Below, piece after piece: positions 25,676-35,559 of a stretch of DNA of 40,336 nt (positions are counted from its first letter, which is position 1; every line of letters starts with the position of its first letter). The stretch spans positions 138,326 through 178,661 of the forward strand of contig NZ_CAAKNY010000068.1 of the NCBI RefSeq assembly GCF_901212495.1, written 5' to 3'. The DNA is from Collinsella aerofaciens (GTDB taxonomy: Bacteria; Actinomycetota; Coriobacteriia; Coriobacteriales; Coriobacteriaceae). A model generated the notes under the pieces. It made no database searches, was not told the origin of the DNA, and saw nothing but the letters and a program-made list of their open reading frames with translations. Both the position numbers and the translations under genes were made by a program.

Positions 25676-27556
25676 CTACTCCGACGCCTCTTTCAAATAC
25701 TGTTTCCAGAAATCAATCGAAGTAAAGACATCTCTATACGAAGCGTATTCAGCATAAATTTTATCTTTATTACGCTTGAATTCCTTCTCGGCTTTACGAA
25801 AACGAGTCCAAACCTCTTTGAATCGCTTCTTATCCATATGTCTAATGGCGCCCTTTTTGTTAGGCATATCTACCACAATAAGCGTGTCAACATCCCTGAT
25901 TTTACCGGCGGGATAAACCCATCCCGCAGCATCAATAACAGCAACTCTACCGTTACGTTTGGCGAAGTCGTTAACAAAACGGTGGCCATTAATGGTCAGA
26001 TAATCCTTAAGTGCCTGCAGCCTAGACCTGTCCCCCCCAAGACTCAAATTGCCAGAAGTCAGTTGCGTCAAGTCGACACCCAATTCTAGTGCCTGAGGGA
26101 TGAGCTGCTCGATGGGAATCAATTGTTCCCTTTCACGATTTGCCGCCATAAAGCGGGATTCAGCGACAGGATGAGAAATCCACTCCGGACCTCTCAAAAA
26201 ATCTTCAAGACCTTTTACGGCAAGAGCAGCTTCATCGTAATTAAATTTCTTCAAGTCAAGCTCAACTTCACGACGAATCTCATAAAGAAAATCCGAGAGA
26301 GGCGCAGCGCCAGTTGTCGCCTGACTGATTAGCGTATTTCGGCTTACCTGATAACGCTCCACGGCAGCACTATACTTAAACTTAAAGGAATTATGCCAAA
26401 CGCAAATACCATTCATGGACATGAACTTGGGTTTACAACGAAGAGCATACTCAGCATCATCAGAACGAACAAATAAGGGCAAGGGCAACCCCTCACGTTC
26501 AATCGTTGCGGTAGGTATAACGCAATACCACCAGCCAGCATACTGTTGGACGGTGTCCTCATAAAGGCTAGTTGGTGCCTTATAAATCTCGGTTTCAACA
26601 ACATCATGAAGAGAGGTCATATAACCTTCGGGCTTAAGGGGAGAAAAAGTTCCTTTAGCAGTAAAGAACCCCAAATCCTCGGTACGCAAATTGGGTTCTT
26701 CCAGACTCATCATAGCGCCCGATAAAAAGGCATCAACGTATTCTTCTTTAAGAAGAGAAAGCAGATTGAAAGATCGAATGAAGCTCTCGGGAAGAACCTC
26801 GACATCATCGTCCATCAAGAGAACATGGGTAGCTTTCGGAGACTGCTCTATTGCTTCAATCATGCCACGAGCAAATCCACCGGAACCACCAACATTAGGA
26901 TTAGGATGAATTGTGACCTGCGGAGAATTAAGGCTGGCACAATCTAAAGATCGACCGTTATCAATAACATGTACATGAAAATGCTTCGAAATCGGTTCGT
27001 CAGAATCAATCACGTATTTCTGTAAAAGCGAAAGGTTACGAAGGATGTAATCCTCTTTTTTGAATGTAGTGCTCGCAAGCGCAAGCTCAACTGGGCGAAT
27101 ATCATGCTGATCGCAGACGCAATAATAATATGCCTTGCGAAGTTCGACGGGACCAGTCGTACTGATTCGAAATGAATGAAGCGTCTCCCCATCAATTGGA
27201 GTGAGTTCCAGATCAAAGGACTCCCACTCAGCAGTTGAGCGCAACTCAACGACCGGGCAGTCTACTAAAGAGGGAATCCAGCTGTAGCTATTGGCGTAAG
27301 TTTGCTGAAGAGCACAAGCAGAACCACGATATTCAAAATGAAGATAAAACCTTTTTGCAATTGTGTACTTCCGCCACTTAGAAATAGAAAGGGAATTAAA
27401 GTACGTCGTAAAGTCAATATTTGCAGGTGTCAATATATCTACAGAGCTATTGGAAGCTGGGACCGCATGCCCCTCAAGCGCCCTGTAGCATAGCGACGGA
27501 TATTGAGACATCACATCAGAATCACTGAATACTAAATTAATGAGCTTAAATTTCAT
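25676..27556 (-). CDS. GlfT2-like galactofuranosyltransferase, copy B
   Basis: 626 aa, same four-domain layout as copy A. It has ASTTFKKEDYIL, NPNVGGSGGFARGM, the DDD motif at 249-251, GWWYCVIP, RSDDAEYALR and WHNSFKFKYS. The catalytic residues are kept, while much of the N-terminal sandwich and the C-terminus differ from copy A. The start codon has no good ribosome-binding site, but it follows the DUF6541 gene by 21 nt and ends the operon 30849-25676. Two GlfT2-like enzymes may add alternating linkages or build different chains. Confidence 0.85.
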   Translation of the reverse strand: MKFKLINLVFSDSDVMSQYPSLCYRALEGHAVPASNSSVDILTPANIDFTTYFNSLSISKWRKYTIAKRFYLHFEYRGSACALQQTYANSYSWIPSLVDCPVVELRSTAEWESFDLELTPIDGETLHSFRISTTGPVELRKAYYYCVCDQHDIRPVELALASTTFKKEDYILRNLSLLQKYVIDSDEPISKHFHVHVIDNGRSLDCASLNSPQVTIHPNPNVGGSGGFARGMIEAIEQSPKATHVLLMDDDVEVLPESFIRSFNLLSLLKEEYVDAFLSGAMMSLEEPNLRTEDLGFFTAKGTFSPLKPEGYMTSLHDVVETEIYKAPTSLYEDTVQQYAGWWYCVIPTATIEREGLPLPLFVRSDDAEYALRCKPKFMSMNGICVWHNSFKFKYSAAVERYQVSRNTLISQATTGAAPLSDFLYEIRREVELDLKKFNYDEAALAVKGLEDFLRGPEWISHPVAESRFMAANREREQLIPIEQLIPQALELGVDLTQLTSGNLSLGGDRSRLQALKDYLTINGHRFVNDFAKRNGRVAVIDAAGWVYPAGKIRDVDTLIVVDMPNKKGAIRHMDKKRFKEVWTRFRKAEKEFKRNKDKIYAEYASYRDVFTSIDFWKQYLKEASE

Positions 27557-27577
27557 CTAATAACCAACCAAAAATCT

Positions 27578-29614
27578 CTAGTAAATATCGTCTATCCGAT
27601 ACAGACGATTATCACCCTTCGAAAGAACTACCGTAAAACCGGGAGTGTCATCCCTAATCCTATTGATTCCACGCCAGAGCTTCTCTTTGTAGTACAAATA
27701 GTAAGGATGATCCTTATTCCTTCGGCCACCTTGCCCCAATATCAAAACATACTTTGCGTTCGTTTTTTGGACCGCCTGTCTAACTTCAGAATTCACTGAG
27801 ACTTGATTCAGCTTAGTGCGCACTAATTGACTGTCCCTGGTGTCATTATTTTTTTCACCAACATGGGTCGTGCGATAGTAGACATTTAAGTCGGAAACCG
27901 AATTTGCAAAGAAACTACCATCCTCTGGATTATTGAGAATAACGTCCTCTGAATTAACCACCTTCTTTACTTCATTAACAAAATCCTGTTCTTCACCCGA
28001 ATAAAAATTAGGAGCGGTAAGCGTATATTTATCGACCTGTGCAGCCGACGTATTGCCAAAAGCGGTAGTGATATCAAAATGACCGTATATGTCATAATTA
28101 GGCGCATAGATCATTATCGATGCAATTAAAAGTAGAAAAGTAGTGATGGTTCCGGCGGACCAATACTCAAAACAATAGCAGCGTTCAATTCGGTCACAGA
28201 GGAATGAGAGTATTCGATGACAACCTAAAACTGTCAAGGGCATCGATGCCAGCACGCAAATAGCCGCGACGCGATTACCATCTGTATACCAAAATCCTGA
28301 CAACACCGACTTTAGCGGCCAATCGGTACCTTTAGTAATAACAATGATAATTGCACCGATGATAAACGACGCACATAGCCATCTGTTTCGGTTTTCTCTA
28401 AAGGAATATAGAATCCCTACGATAAAGAGCGGAGGAATAAGAAGCTGAGCCATACCTCCGGAAGAAAAAGAGAAATCAAAGCAATTTACAAAAGCTTGGA
28501 ATAATGTGCCCTCGCTGGACCACCAGAAGCCAACAGTGCCCTGCATAAAAGGCAGCTTATACATGAAGACCCATATGACAGCGACGCCTAAACAAAAGAA
28601 GCACATGATGCAGTTTCTTTTTTTGTCCGGATATTTTGAAGCTGCACAATATAAATAGGATGCAATAAAAGGACAGATAAACACACCGAAGGTAAAGACT
28701 GCTGAGGGATGAACAAATGCAACCCCAAGAATCCCTAAACACATCAAGAAGGCAATGGGAGTATCGCTTTTAGCGCTACCGAATGAGGCCAACCAAGTTA
28801 TTAGCGCAGAAGCCAATGCCGGAACGAAAAAGCATGAGATAACATATGGGAAGAGAGGTCCATTGCATGTAACCAATTTCCAGGGAAAAGCAGAAAAGGC
28901 AAGGGTAAACAACGATCCCAGGCGCACAACTGAGTCATCATCGGAGTAAAGAGTTCGCATGAAAGCCAAGATACACATGGGAAAGCACACAGACATCAAG
29001 GCGACGAACGAAGAAGTCTCAGCGATAGCTGAACTTTTTGAAGTTAATCCACCGGCAACGGCAGCAAGGATATGCCAACCGGAAGGATAAAAGGCTCCGG
29101 AACCAATAATGCCAGTACAAGATGCCACGCCATTTGGAAGTAGTGTATAGATATTTGCAAACTGCGTATAGTCCCCAGAGACCATGAAATAGTGAATCAG
29201 ATTTAGGTGGGTAACATTATCATGCGCTTGGTCAAAGCTAAAAGCACTGTCCATATTCTTGACAAAGAAAAGAAAGGTTAGGACTGATGCGACAAAGACA
29301 TACAGCGCGATAAAATCTAGGTCCTGCTTTGAGATGGAATTGTTAAACTGCCTTGAAAAAAACTGAGAAATTACAAATAAACAAAGACAAATGGCAAGGT
29401 TAATGATAAAGAAGAAAAGAGAATCGATAGAGAAACCCGCAATAGAGAGTGCTAACCCCGTCACCGAGAAAAGGGCAAAGCTTAATGCAGGGGCAATGGC
29501 AATCTGAAGAAGGTCGATCTTTGAGCGAATTGCGCCGGCGAGCAGCATTCCGGGAAGATAAAGAATGCAAAGGAACGCAATTGCATTACAGAAAAATAAA
29601 AACCAACCGTACAT
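27578..29614 (-). CDS. DUF6541-like polytopic membrane protein
   Basis: 678 aa from ATG 29614. About 14 hydrophobic segments lie in the first ~520 residues, then a ~150-residue extracellular C-terminal domain (EVKKVVNSEDVILNNPEDGSFFANS, NAKYVLILGQGG). This is the layout of GT-C type membrane glycosyltransferases, and I recognise the DUF6541 pattern. The family is linked to arabinofuranosyl/mannosyl-type envelope enzymes using polyprenyl-phosphate donors. The adjacent DPM1-like transferase and DUF2304 gene fit a supplier of such a donor. The substrate is unknown. Confidence 0.75.
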   Translation of the reverse strand: MYGWFLFFCNAIAFLCILYLPGMLLAGAIRSKIDLLQIAIAPALSFALFSVTGLALSIAGFSIDSLFFFIINLAICLCLFVISQFFSRQFNNSISKQDLDFIALYVFVASVLTFLFFVKNMDSAFSFDQAHDNVTHLNLIHYFMVSGDYTQFANIYTLLPNGVASCTGIIGSGAFYPSGWHILAAVAGGLTSKSSAIAETSSFVALMSVCFPMCILAFMRTLYSDDDSVVRLGSLFTLAFSAFPWKLVTCNGPLFPYVISCFFVPALASALITWLASFGSAKSDTPIAFLMCLGILGVAFVHPSAVFTFGVFICPFIASYLYCAASKYPDKKRNCIMCFFCLGVAVIWVFMYKLPFMQGTVGFWWSSEGTLFQAFVNCFDFSFSSGGMAQLLIPPLFIVGILYSFRENRNRWLCASFIIGAIIIVITKGTDWPLKSVLSGFWYTDGNRVAAICVLASMPLTVLGCHRILSFLCDRIERCYCFEYWSAGTITTFLLLIASIMIYAPNYDIYGHFDITTAFGNTSAAQVDKYTLTAPNFYSGEEQDFVNEVKKVVNSEDVILNNPEDGSFFANSVSDLNVYYRTTHVGEKNNDTRDSQLVRTKLNQVSVNSEVRQAVQKTNAKYVLILGQGGRRNKDHPYYLYYKEKLWRGINRIRDDTPGFTVVLSKGDNRLYRIDDIY

Positions 29615-29766
29615 AGATAATCCCAATCAAAATATAGAAAGAGCAACTCTTACCGATAGAAAAGCAGCAATCAATAACGATTTAAAAAAGCAACGACTTT
29701 CCATTCGTAAGTAACAAGAAGCAGTTCACACAAAGAAATTATTAACGCACAAGGGCACGTACACAA

Positions 29767-30099
29767 TTATTCTTCAGATTTTCCAAGGGCAATGGACTGC
29801 GCTAAGCCATTAATACGTTCCTCTTGTTTTGAGATGCGAAGCGAGTTGGAAAAATCTCTCATCACAAGGACAGCAATTACGTAAAGAAAAACAAAATTTG
29901 ATGCCGACATAAAACCAAGCTCAGAAGAAATAAATAATGCGATTTCGGGAAAAACGCCGAGTAAAACAAAGCTCAGGCTAAACATTAACCAAAACAGAGA
30001 ATCGAGGACCTGCATCTGCGATTTCTTGAGCTTACGAAGTACGAAATTGAAAACAAAGGCAGCAAAAATGATGAGCAACACGCGCAGCGTCATAGACAT
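29767..30099 (-). CDS. DUF2304 family small membrane protein
   Basis: 110 aa with three hydrophobic segments (about 5-20, 33-52 and 63-82) and a short charged C-terminal coiled part (RISKQEERINGLAQSIAL). The VLDSLFWLMFSLSFVLLGVFPEI centre is typical of DUF2304. Genes of this family commonly sit beside DPM1-like glycosyltransferases and probably assist them in the membrane. The start lies 6 nt after the GT2 stop, with AGGTG upstream. Confidence 0.85.
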   Translation of the reverse strand: MSMTLRVLLIIFAAFVFNFVLRKLKKSQMQVLDSLFWLMFSLSFVLLGVFPEIALFISSELGFMSASNFVFLYVIAVLVMRDFSNSLRISKQEERINGLAQSIALGKSEE

Positions 30100-30105
30100 A
30101 ATGAA

Positions 30106-30849
30106 TCACCTAAACCACTGAACAATAAGAAGAGTCGCAAATACTCTAACCATATATTGAGCCGATCGAATTGGATTTAAGTAGCTCTCGCCACCTTGGC
30201 GTTCACGCATTGAAACCTGAACTTCAGAGACCGAGTAACCTTGCCTTAAAAACAAAGCAATTGATTCGGGCTCGGGATTGAGACTGTTATCGAAATAGTA
30301 TCTTTTAAGCACGGGAAGGCTAAACAGCCTGAAACCAGATGTTGGATCACTAACACGACGACCTGTGAGCATCTTGATCAACACGGTAATCATACGCGAA
30401 CCTACCATGCGCATCGATTTGTCTTTGCGAACAGTCAGAAATCTCGAGCCGATAACGATGTCAGAACCGGTATTTTCCGCCTTCTCAACAAGCGCAGTCA
30501 GATACTCTGGGCGATGTTGCCCGTCGGCATCAAACTGAATCATATAGTCATAACCATGATCGACAGCATAGCGAGCAGCAGTTTGAAAGCCAACTGTAAG
30601 GCCGCAATTGATAGGCATGGTAATGACCTTGCAGTCCAATGAATCACAAATCTCGCCTGTTCGATCCTGGGAGCCGTCATTGATAATAATGAAGTCAAAC
30701 TCTGGCGCAATCGAGCGGAGCTCATTCACCGTGCCTTCAATGCACTCCTCTTCGTTATATGCAGGAATTGCAACAAGGACATTCGATTTAGACGACAATC
30801 GAGCACCATTCTCTCGTGGTAAATCAGTAGAACCTAAACAACCATTCAA
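30106..30849 (-). CDS. DPM1-like GT2 glycosyltransferase
   Basis: 247 aa. The core starts NVLVAIPAYNEEECIEGTVNELR, with DGSQDRT, the DxD motif in QFDADGQHRPEY, and SDPTSGFRLFS, as in dolichol/polyprenyl-phosphate mannosyl or glucosyl transferases. There is no strong membrane helix, so it is likely a peripheral enzyme that relies on the DUF2304 partner. The start is uncertain: ATG 30849 lacks a ribosome-binding site and the first ~22 residues are not part of the fold. A TATAAT (minus strand, near 30888) could be the operon -10. Confidence 0.85.
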   Translation of the reverse strand: MNGCLGSTDLPRENGARLSSKSNVLVAIPAYNEEECIEGTVNELRSIAPEFDFIIINDGSQDRTGEICDSLDCKVITMPINCGLTVGFQTAARYAVDHGYDYMIQFDADGQHRPEYLTALVEKAENTGSDIVIGSRFLTVRKDKSMRMVGSRMITVLIKMLTGRRVSDPTSGFRLFSLPVLKRYYFDNSLNPEPESIALFLRQGYSVSEVQVSMRERQGGESYLNPIRSAQYMVRVFATLLIVQWFR

Positions 30850-30984
30850 TATATCTTATGAGTAGCTGAACCATACGCTTATTATATATTCACTCATATC
30901 GCATTGGCATATACGATAAGAAACAAACGGGCAGGCCCCTGCTCATACACCAATCATCCTTTACCGTTGAGACAAGGAATTCAA

Positions 30985-31962
30985 ATGAAAGCGACAGTTA
31001 TCGTCCCAGTCTATAACGTTGAAAAGTACCTCAGTCGCTGTCTCGACAGTCTCATTAACCAAACCGTCTCTAATTATGAAATTCTCTGTGTCAATGACTG
31101 CAGTCCCGATAATAGCGATCTCATTCTCTCGGAATACCAAGAGAAATACCCCTCAAGAATTCGAGTTCTAAATAATGAGTGCAATTTAGGTCTTGGACGA
31201 ACAAGGGAAAGAGCCCTCAAGCATGTTTGTAGTGAATATATCTTCTTTGTAGATAGCGACGACTATGTCGCTCCCGATTATATCGAAACTTATCTTCAAG
31301 CAGCCGAAGATGGCGACTACGACATCATCGCAGGAGGTTTCATAAGGGATATTGATGGCAAGCTGAAAAGGCATCGCATATCAAACAGCGTATGGAGTAC
31401 GACAACTTATGCAATTGCATGCGCAAAACTCTTTAAAAAGTCCTTTATCGAAGAAAACAAACTGGGCTTTACCGGTGTCCCTTGCGGTGAGGATATCTAC
31501 TTTAGCCTCTGCGCCTTTTACCGCAACGCAAAAGTGAAAATCATTCCATACGAGGGCTATTATTACTATTTCAATCGCCAATCCATCACCGGTTCAATGA
31601 ACTATAAAAAAAATCATGAGCAAATCATGGCGGAAATGTTTGATCTTTTCCTTCAGAGCCACGATCTCTCAAAACTTCCGAAAAGCAGATTCGATGTTAT
31701 TGAATACACCTATTTAGCAAACATGATCAATGCCTTGGTTGTTTTTAATAGGGGTTGCGGACCAAAGCTAATGAAAGCAAAGTATGATTTTGTATTTTCA
31801 CATGCACGAGAGAATTTCCCGAACTATCTAAAAAATCCTCACATAGGAATTCTAAAACCAAAAGGCCAGACATTTAAAATTCGCCTAGGTGTAGGGGTGA
31901 TGCTGGGATTGCAGAAGTTACACCTTGACTGGCCTGCATACTACATTATTTCTAAGCTGTAA
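30985..31962 (+). CDS. GT2 family glycosyltransferase
   Basis: 325 aa from ATG 30985, preceded by AAGGA at 6-nt spacing; an upstream in-frame start adds residues unlike the family. MKATVIVPVYNVEKYLSRCL is the GT-A nucleotide-binding start, and VDSDDYVAPDYIE carries the DxD metal site. GVPCGEDIYFSLC holds the likely catalytic acidic pair. It is a cytoplasmic enzyme of the WcaA/EpsJ type that adds one sugar to a lipid-linked glycan. The donor is unknown. It lies divergent from the DPM1 operon and 40 nt before a GT4 gene. Confidence 0.9.
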   Translation: MKATVIVPVYNVEKYLSRCLDSLINQTVSNYEILCVNDCSPDNSDLILSEYQEKYPSRIRVLNNECNLGLGRTRERALKHVCSEYIFFVDSDDYVAPDYIETYLQAAEDGDYDIIAGGFIRDIDGKLKRHRISNSVWSTTTYAIACAKLFKKSFIEENKLGFTGVPCGEDIYFSLCAFYRNAKVKIIPYEGYYYYFNRQSITGSMNYKKNHEQIMAEMFDLFLQSHDLSKLPKSRFDVIEYTYLANMINALVVFNRGCGPKLMKAKYDFVFSHARENFPNYLKNPHIGILKPKGQTFKIRLGVGVMLGLQKLHLDWPAYYIISKL

Positions 31963-32002
31963 TTCCCCTAATAGCACCAGCCACTTAACACAAAGGATAA
32001 CT

Positions 32003-33160
32003 ATGCGACGAATATTAATTGTCAGCGCATACTACTCCCCTCACATGGGAGGAGTAGAGAGGTACACTGAAAATCTCGGCAAAAAATTAACTGAGCTTGG
32101 CAACGAAGTTGTTATACTCACTTCTTCAAATTCTGAGCGGAGTTACGGAATCACTAGTGACAACGGCATCACTTTAATCGAGGTGCCCTCGTTGTCTCTA
32201 ATGAATGACAGATTTCCTGTTATCAAACCTATACCAAGCACGTACAGGATTTTTAATCAGATAATGGAACTGTCCATTAGCGACATCATTATCAACACCC
32301 GCTATTATCCAATCTGTCTCCTTGCATGCAGGATTGCTGTAAAGAAGCACATACGGCCGGTTTTGATTGACCATAGCTCCGGATACTTGTCCACAGAAAA
32401 AAGTCCAATGGGTTATCTCATGCGATTGTATGAAGGACTGTCAACAAAAATCATTTCAAGAAGCAAACCGGTTGCATGTGCAGTTTCGAATCGAAGTTTA
32501 CAGTGGATAAAAAGCTTGGGGTTTTCACCCCATTCCGTAATACCCAACTCGATTGATGCTGCCGCATATTGCTCATCTGCATCAAAAAGAAACTGGAATT
32601 CTGAACTTAGTATATCTCCTGACGCATTTGTCGTCGCATATGCCGGTCGCCTGATTGAGGAAAAGGGCGTTATGAAGGCAATAGAAGCAATTGACGGCAT
32701 TCATGACAAAAACATTCATTTGATCATTGCGGGCAGTGGCCCATTAAATACAGCGGTCTCCAACGCGCAAAATGGAAGAATCCATTTTGTCGGAAGATTA
32801 AATGAATCTGATATGTCATCCTTGCTACGCTATGCTAGCTGTTTTCTAATGCCTAGCGAATATCCAGAGGGCATGCCAACCGTTCTTCTTGAAGCCGCAG
32901 CTCAAAAATGCGCAATCGTGGTTAGTAATTGCGCAGGCGCATCCGATATCATCCCTGAAAGCAATTTCGGTACAGTTTTGCAAGACTGCGCAATCGACTC
33001 TATTCAAAAAGCTGTCCTAGTATATTTCGAAAACCCAGATTTACTTTTTGAGCACTCTCAAAATGTTCACGATCTAGTATGTTCGCGATTCACATGGAGT
33101 CAGACTGCCTGGAATCTATGCACGAATGTCCTAGACACGCCATCTGCCAACAGTAATTAA
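32003..33160 (+). CDS. GT4 family glycosyltransferase
   Basis: 385 aa, GT-B fold. ATG 32003 has AAAGGAT 4 nt upstream, and earlier in-frame starts overlap the previous gene. The N-terminal acceptor loop is SPHMGGVERYTENL. The donor half has VAYAGRLIEEKGV, HFVGRLNESDMSSLL and the EX7E motif in PEGMPTVLLEAAA. It is a retaining transferase, probably using a nucleotide-activated hexose or HexNAc in capsule or teichoic-type glycan assembly. It forms a short operon with the upstream GT2 gene. Confidence 0.9.
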   Translation: MRRILIVSAYYSPHMGGVERYTENLGKKLTELGNEVVILTSSNSERSYGITSDNGITLIEVPSLSLMNDRFPVIKPIPSTYRIFNQIMELSISDIIINTRYYPICLLACRIAVKKHIRPVLIDHSSGYLSTEKSPMGYLMRLYEGLSTKIISRSKPVACAVSNRSLQWIKSLGFSPHSVIPNSIDAAAYCSSASKRNWNSELSISPDAFVVAYAGRLIEEKGVMKAIEAIDGIHDKNIHLIIAGSGPLNTAVSNAQNGRIHFVGRLNESDMSSLLRYASCFLMPSEYPEGMPTVLLEAAAQKCAIVVSNCAGASDIIPESNFGTVLQDCAIDSIQKAVLVYFENPDLLFEHSQNVHDLVCSRFTWSQTAWNLCTNVLDTPSANSN

Positions 33161-33220
33161 GGGCAACAGGCGGCTATTTAATCCCCCGCTGCCCTCCACC
33201 ATCAAAGCCATGATTCTTTA

Positions 33221-34256
<1,036 letters not shown>

Positions 34257-34309
34257 TCACTTTGAACCAGCCCACATCAAACGATTACTCGAAATCATTT
34301 CATAATTAA

Positions 34310-35416
34310 TCAACGATTTTCCAGCACATTCGCAATATACTCACTCGCATGACCATCACCGTAGGGGTTAGACGCATTGCTCATTGCCGCATATTCTGTT
34401 TCATCAGAAAGCAGGCGACTAAACTCGCGATAGATGACATCTTCCTTTGTTCCAACAAGTTTTAAAGTTCCGGCCTCTATGCCCTCAGGACGCTCAGTGG
34501 TGTCTCGCATGACAAGAACGGGCTTGCCAAGACCAGGCGCTTCTTCCTGAATACCGCCAGAATCGGTAAGGATAAGATAACTTGCCGCCATGAAGTTATG
34601 AAAATCAAGCACTTCAAGCGGATCAATAATATGGAGTCTTTCAAAACCATCGAGCTCTTCGTGTGCGGCCTTACGCACAAGAGGATTCATATGAATCGGA
34701 TAGATTGCCTTAGTATCTGGATGCTCTTCCATCACACGACGTATTGCGCGAAACATCCTATGCATGGGTTCGCCCAGATTCTCACGACGGTGTGCGGTAA
34801 TTAGTATTAGACGAGATCCATTCGCCCAATCTAGTTCGGGATGGGAATATGTACCGCAGACAGTCGTTCTCAGGGCATCAATACCAGTATTACCTGTGAC
34901 CCAAATCTTTTGCGTCGACTTCCCTTCATCAATCAGATTCTGCTTACTCTTCTCCGTAGGCGCAAAGTAATATTCACTTATGATGTCAACTGCCTGTCGA
35001 TTAAATTCCTCAGGCCAAGGACTATAGATATCATGCGTACGAAGACCAGCTTCTACATGTCCGATAGGAATCTGCAAGTAGAAACAAGCAAGCGCGGCAG
35101 CAAAACTAGTAGAAGTATCTCCGTGAACAAGCACGACATCAGGTTTTTCATTCTCAAGAATAGCCTTAAGTCTCAATAAGACATCACTTGTCACATCAAA
35201 CAGAGTCTGCCCCGGCCTCATAATAGCAAGGTCATAATCCGGCTTGACATTGAAAACGCGCAGGACCTGATCAAGCATCTCACGATGCTGCCCCGTAACA
35301 ACGACGGTAGTGTCAAATTTGTCGAAACGACGCTTAAGCTCATTAACAAGTGGGCACATCTTGATCGCCTCGGGGCGCGTTCCAAAAACTAGCAGAACCT
35401 TTTTTTTACGTATCAT
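34310..35416 (-). CDS. wecB: UDP-N-acetylglucosamine 2-epimerase (non-hydrolysing)
   Basis: 368 aa, GT-B-like fold. LLVFGTRPEAIKMCPL is the hallmark start, followed by VTGQHREMLDQVL, VHGDTSTSFAAALA, HVEAGLRTHD, ITAHRRENLG, and the UDP-binding TDSGGIQEEAPGLGKPVLVMRDTTERPEG. It converts UDP-GlcNAc to UDP-ManNAc for wall teichoic linkage units or capsules. The ATG has GGGGAA 7 nt upstream and lies immediately after the stop of a 38-aa frame (coupled). Confidence 0.97.
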   Translation of the reverse strand: MIRKKKVLLVFGTRPEAIKMCPLVNELKRRFDKFDTTVVVTGQHREMLDQVLRVFNVKPDYDLAIMRPGQTLFDVTSDVLLRLKAILENEKPDVVLVHGDTSTSFAAALACFYLQIPIGHVEAGLRTHDIYSPWPEEFNRQAVDIISEYYFAPTEKSKQNLIDEGKSTQKIWVTGNTGIDALRTTVCGTYSHPELDWANGSRLILITAHRRENLGEPMHRMFRAIRRVMEEHPDTKAIYPIHMNPLVRKAAHEELDGFERLHIIDPLEVLDFHNFMAASYLILTDSGGIQEEAPGLGKPVLVMRDTTERPEGIEAGTLKLVGTKEDVIYREFSRLLSDETEYAAMSNASNPYGDGHASEYIANVLENR

Positions 35417-35533
35417 TTATTTCCCCTGTCTAACTCGATCAATAGCAATGACACCCAAATCAAACTGTAACAGTGCCCCGATCCAACGAATCTGTTTGAC
35501 CGTCTTGATCGGATTCACAGTAAATGAATTCAC
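35417..35533 (-). CDS. Possible 38-aa small protein upstream of wecB
   Basis: GTG 35533 has AAGGA with 7-nt spacing, and the frame ends in a TAA abutting the wecB ATG (TAAATG). The product begins VNSFTVNPIKTVKQIRWIGA and ends VRQGK. It resembles no family I know. Tight coupling to wecB and a good ribosome-binding site support translation; it may also be the last piece of an eroded sugar-transferase-type gene. Confidence 0.4.
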   Translation of the reverse strand: MNSFTVNPIKTVKQIRWIGALLQFDLGVIAIDRVRQGK

Positions 35534-35559
35534 GAAATAATCCTTAGCGCTTAGAAAAA

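Noticed and set aside
33171..33205. Second terminator between the GT4 gene and rmlB
   Set aside because: The GGGCA/TGCCC dyad has several mismatches and no clean T-run.
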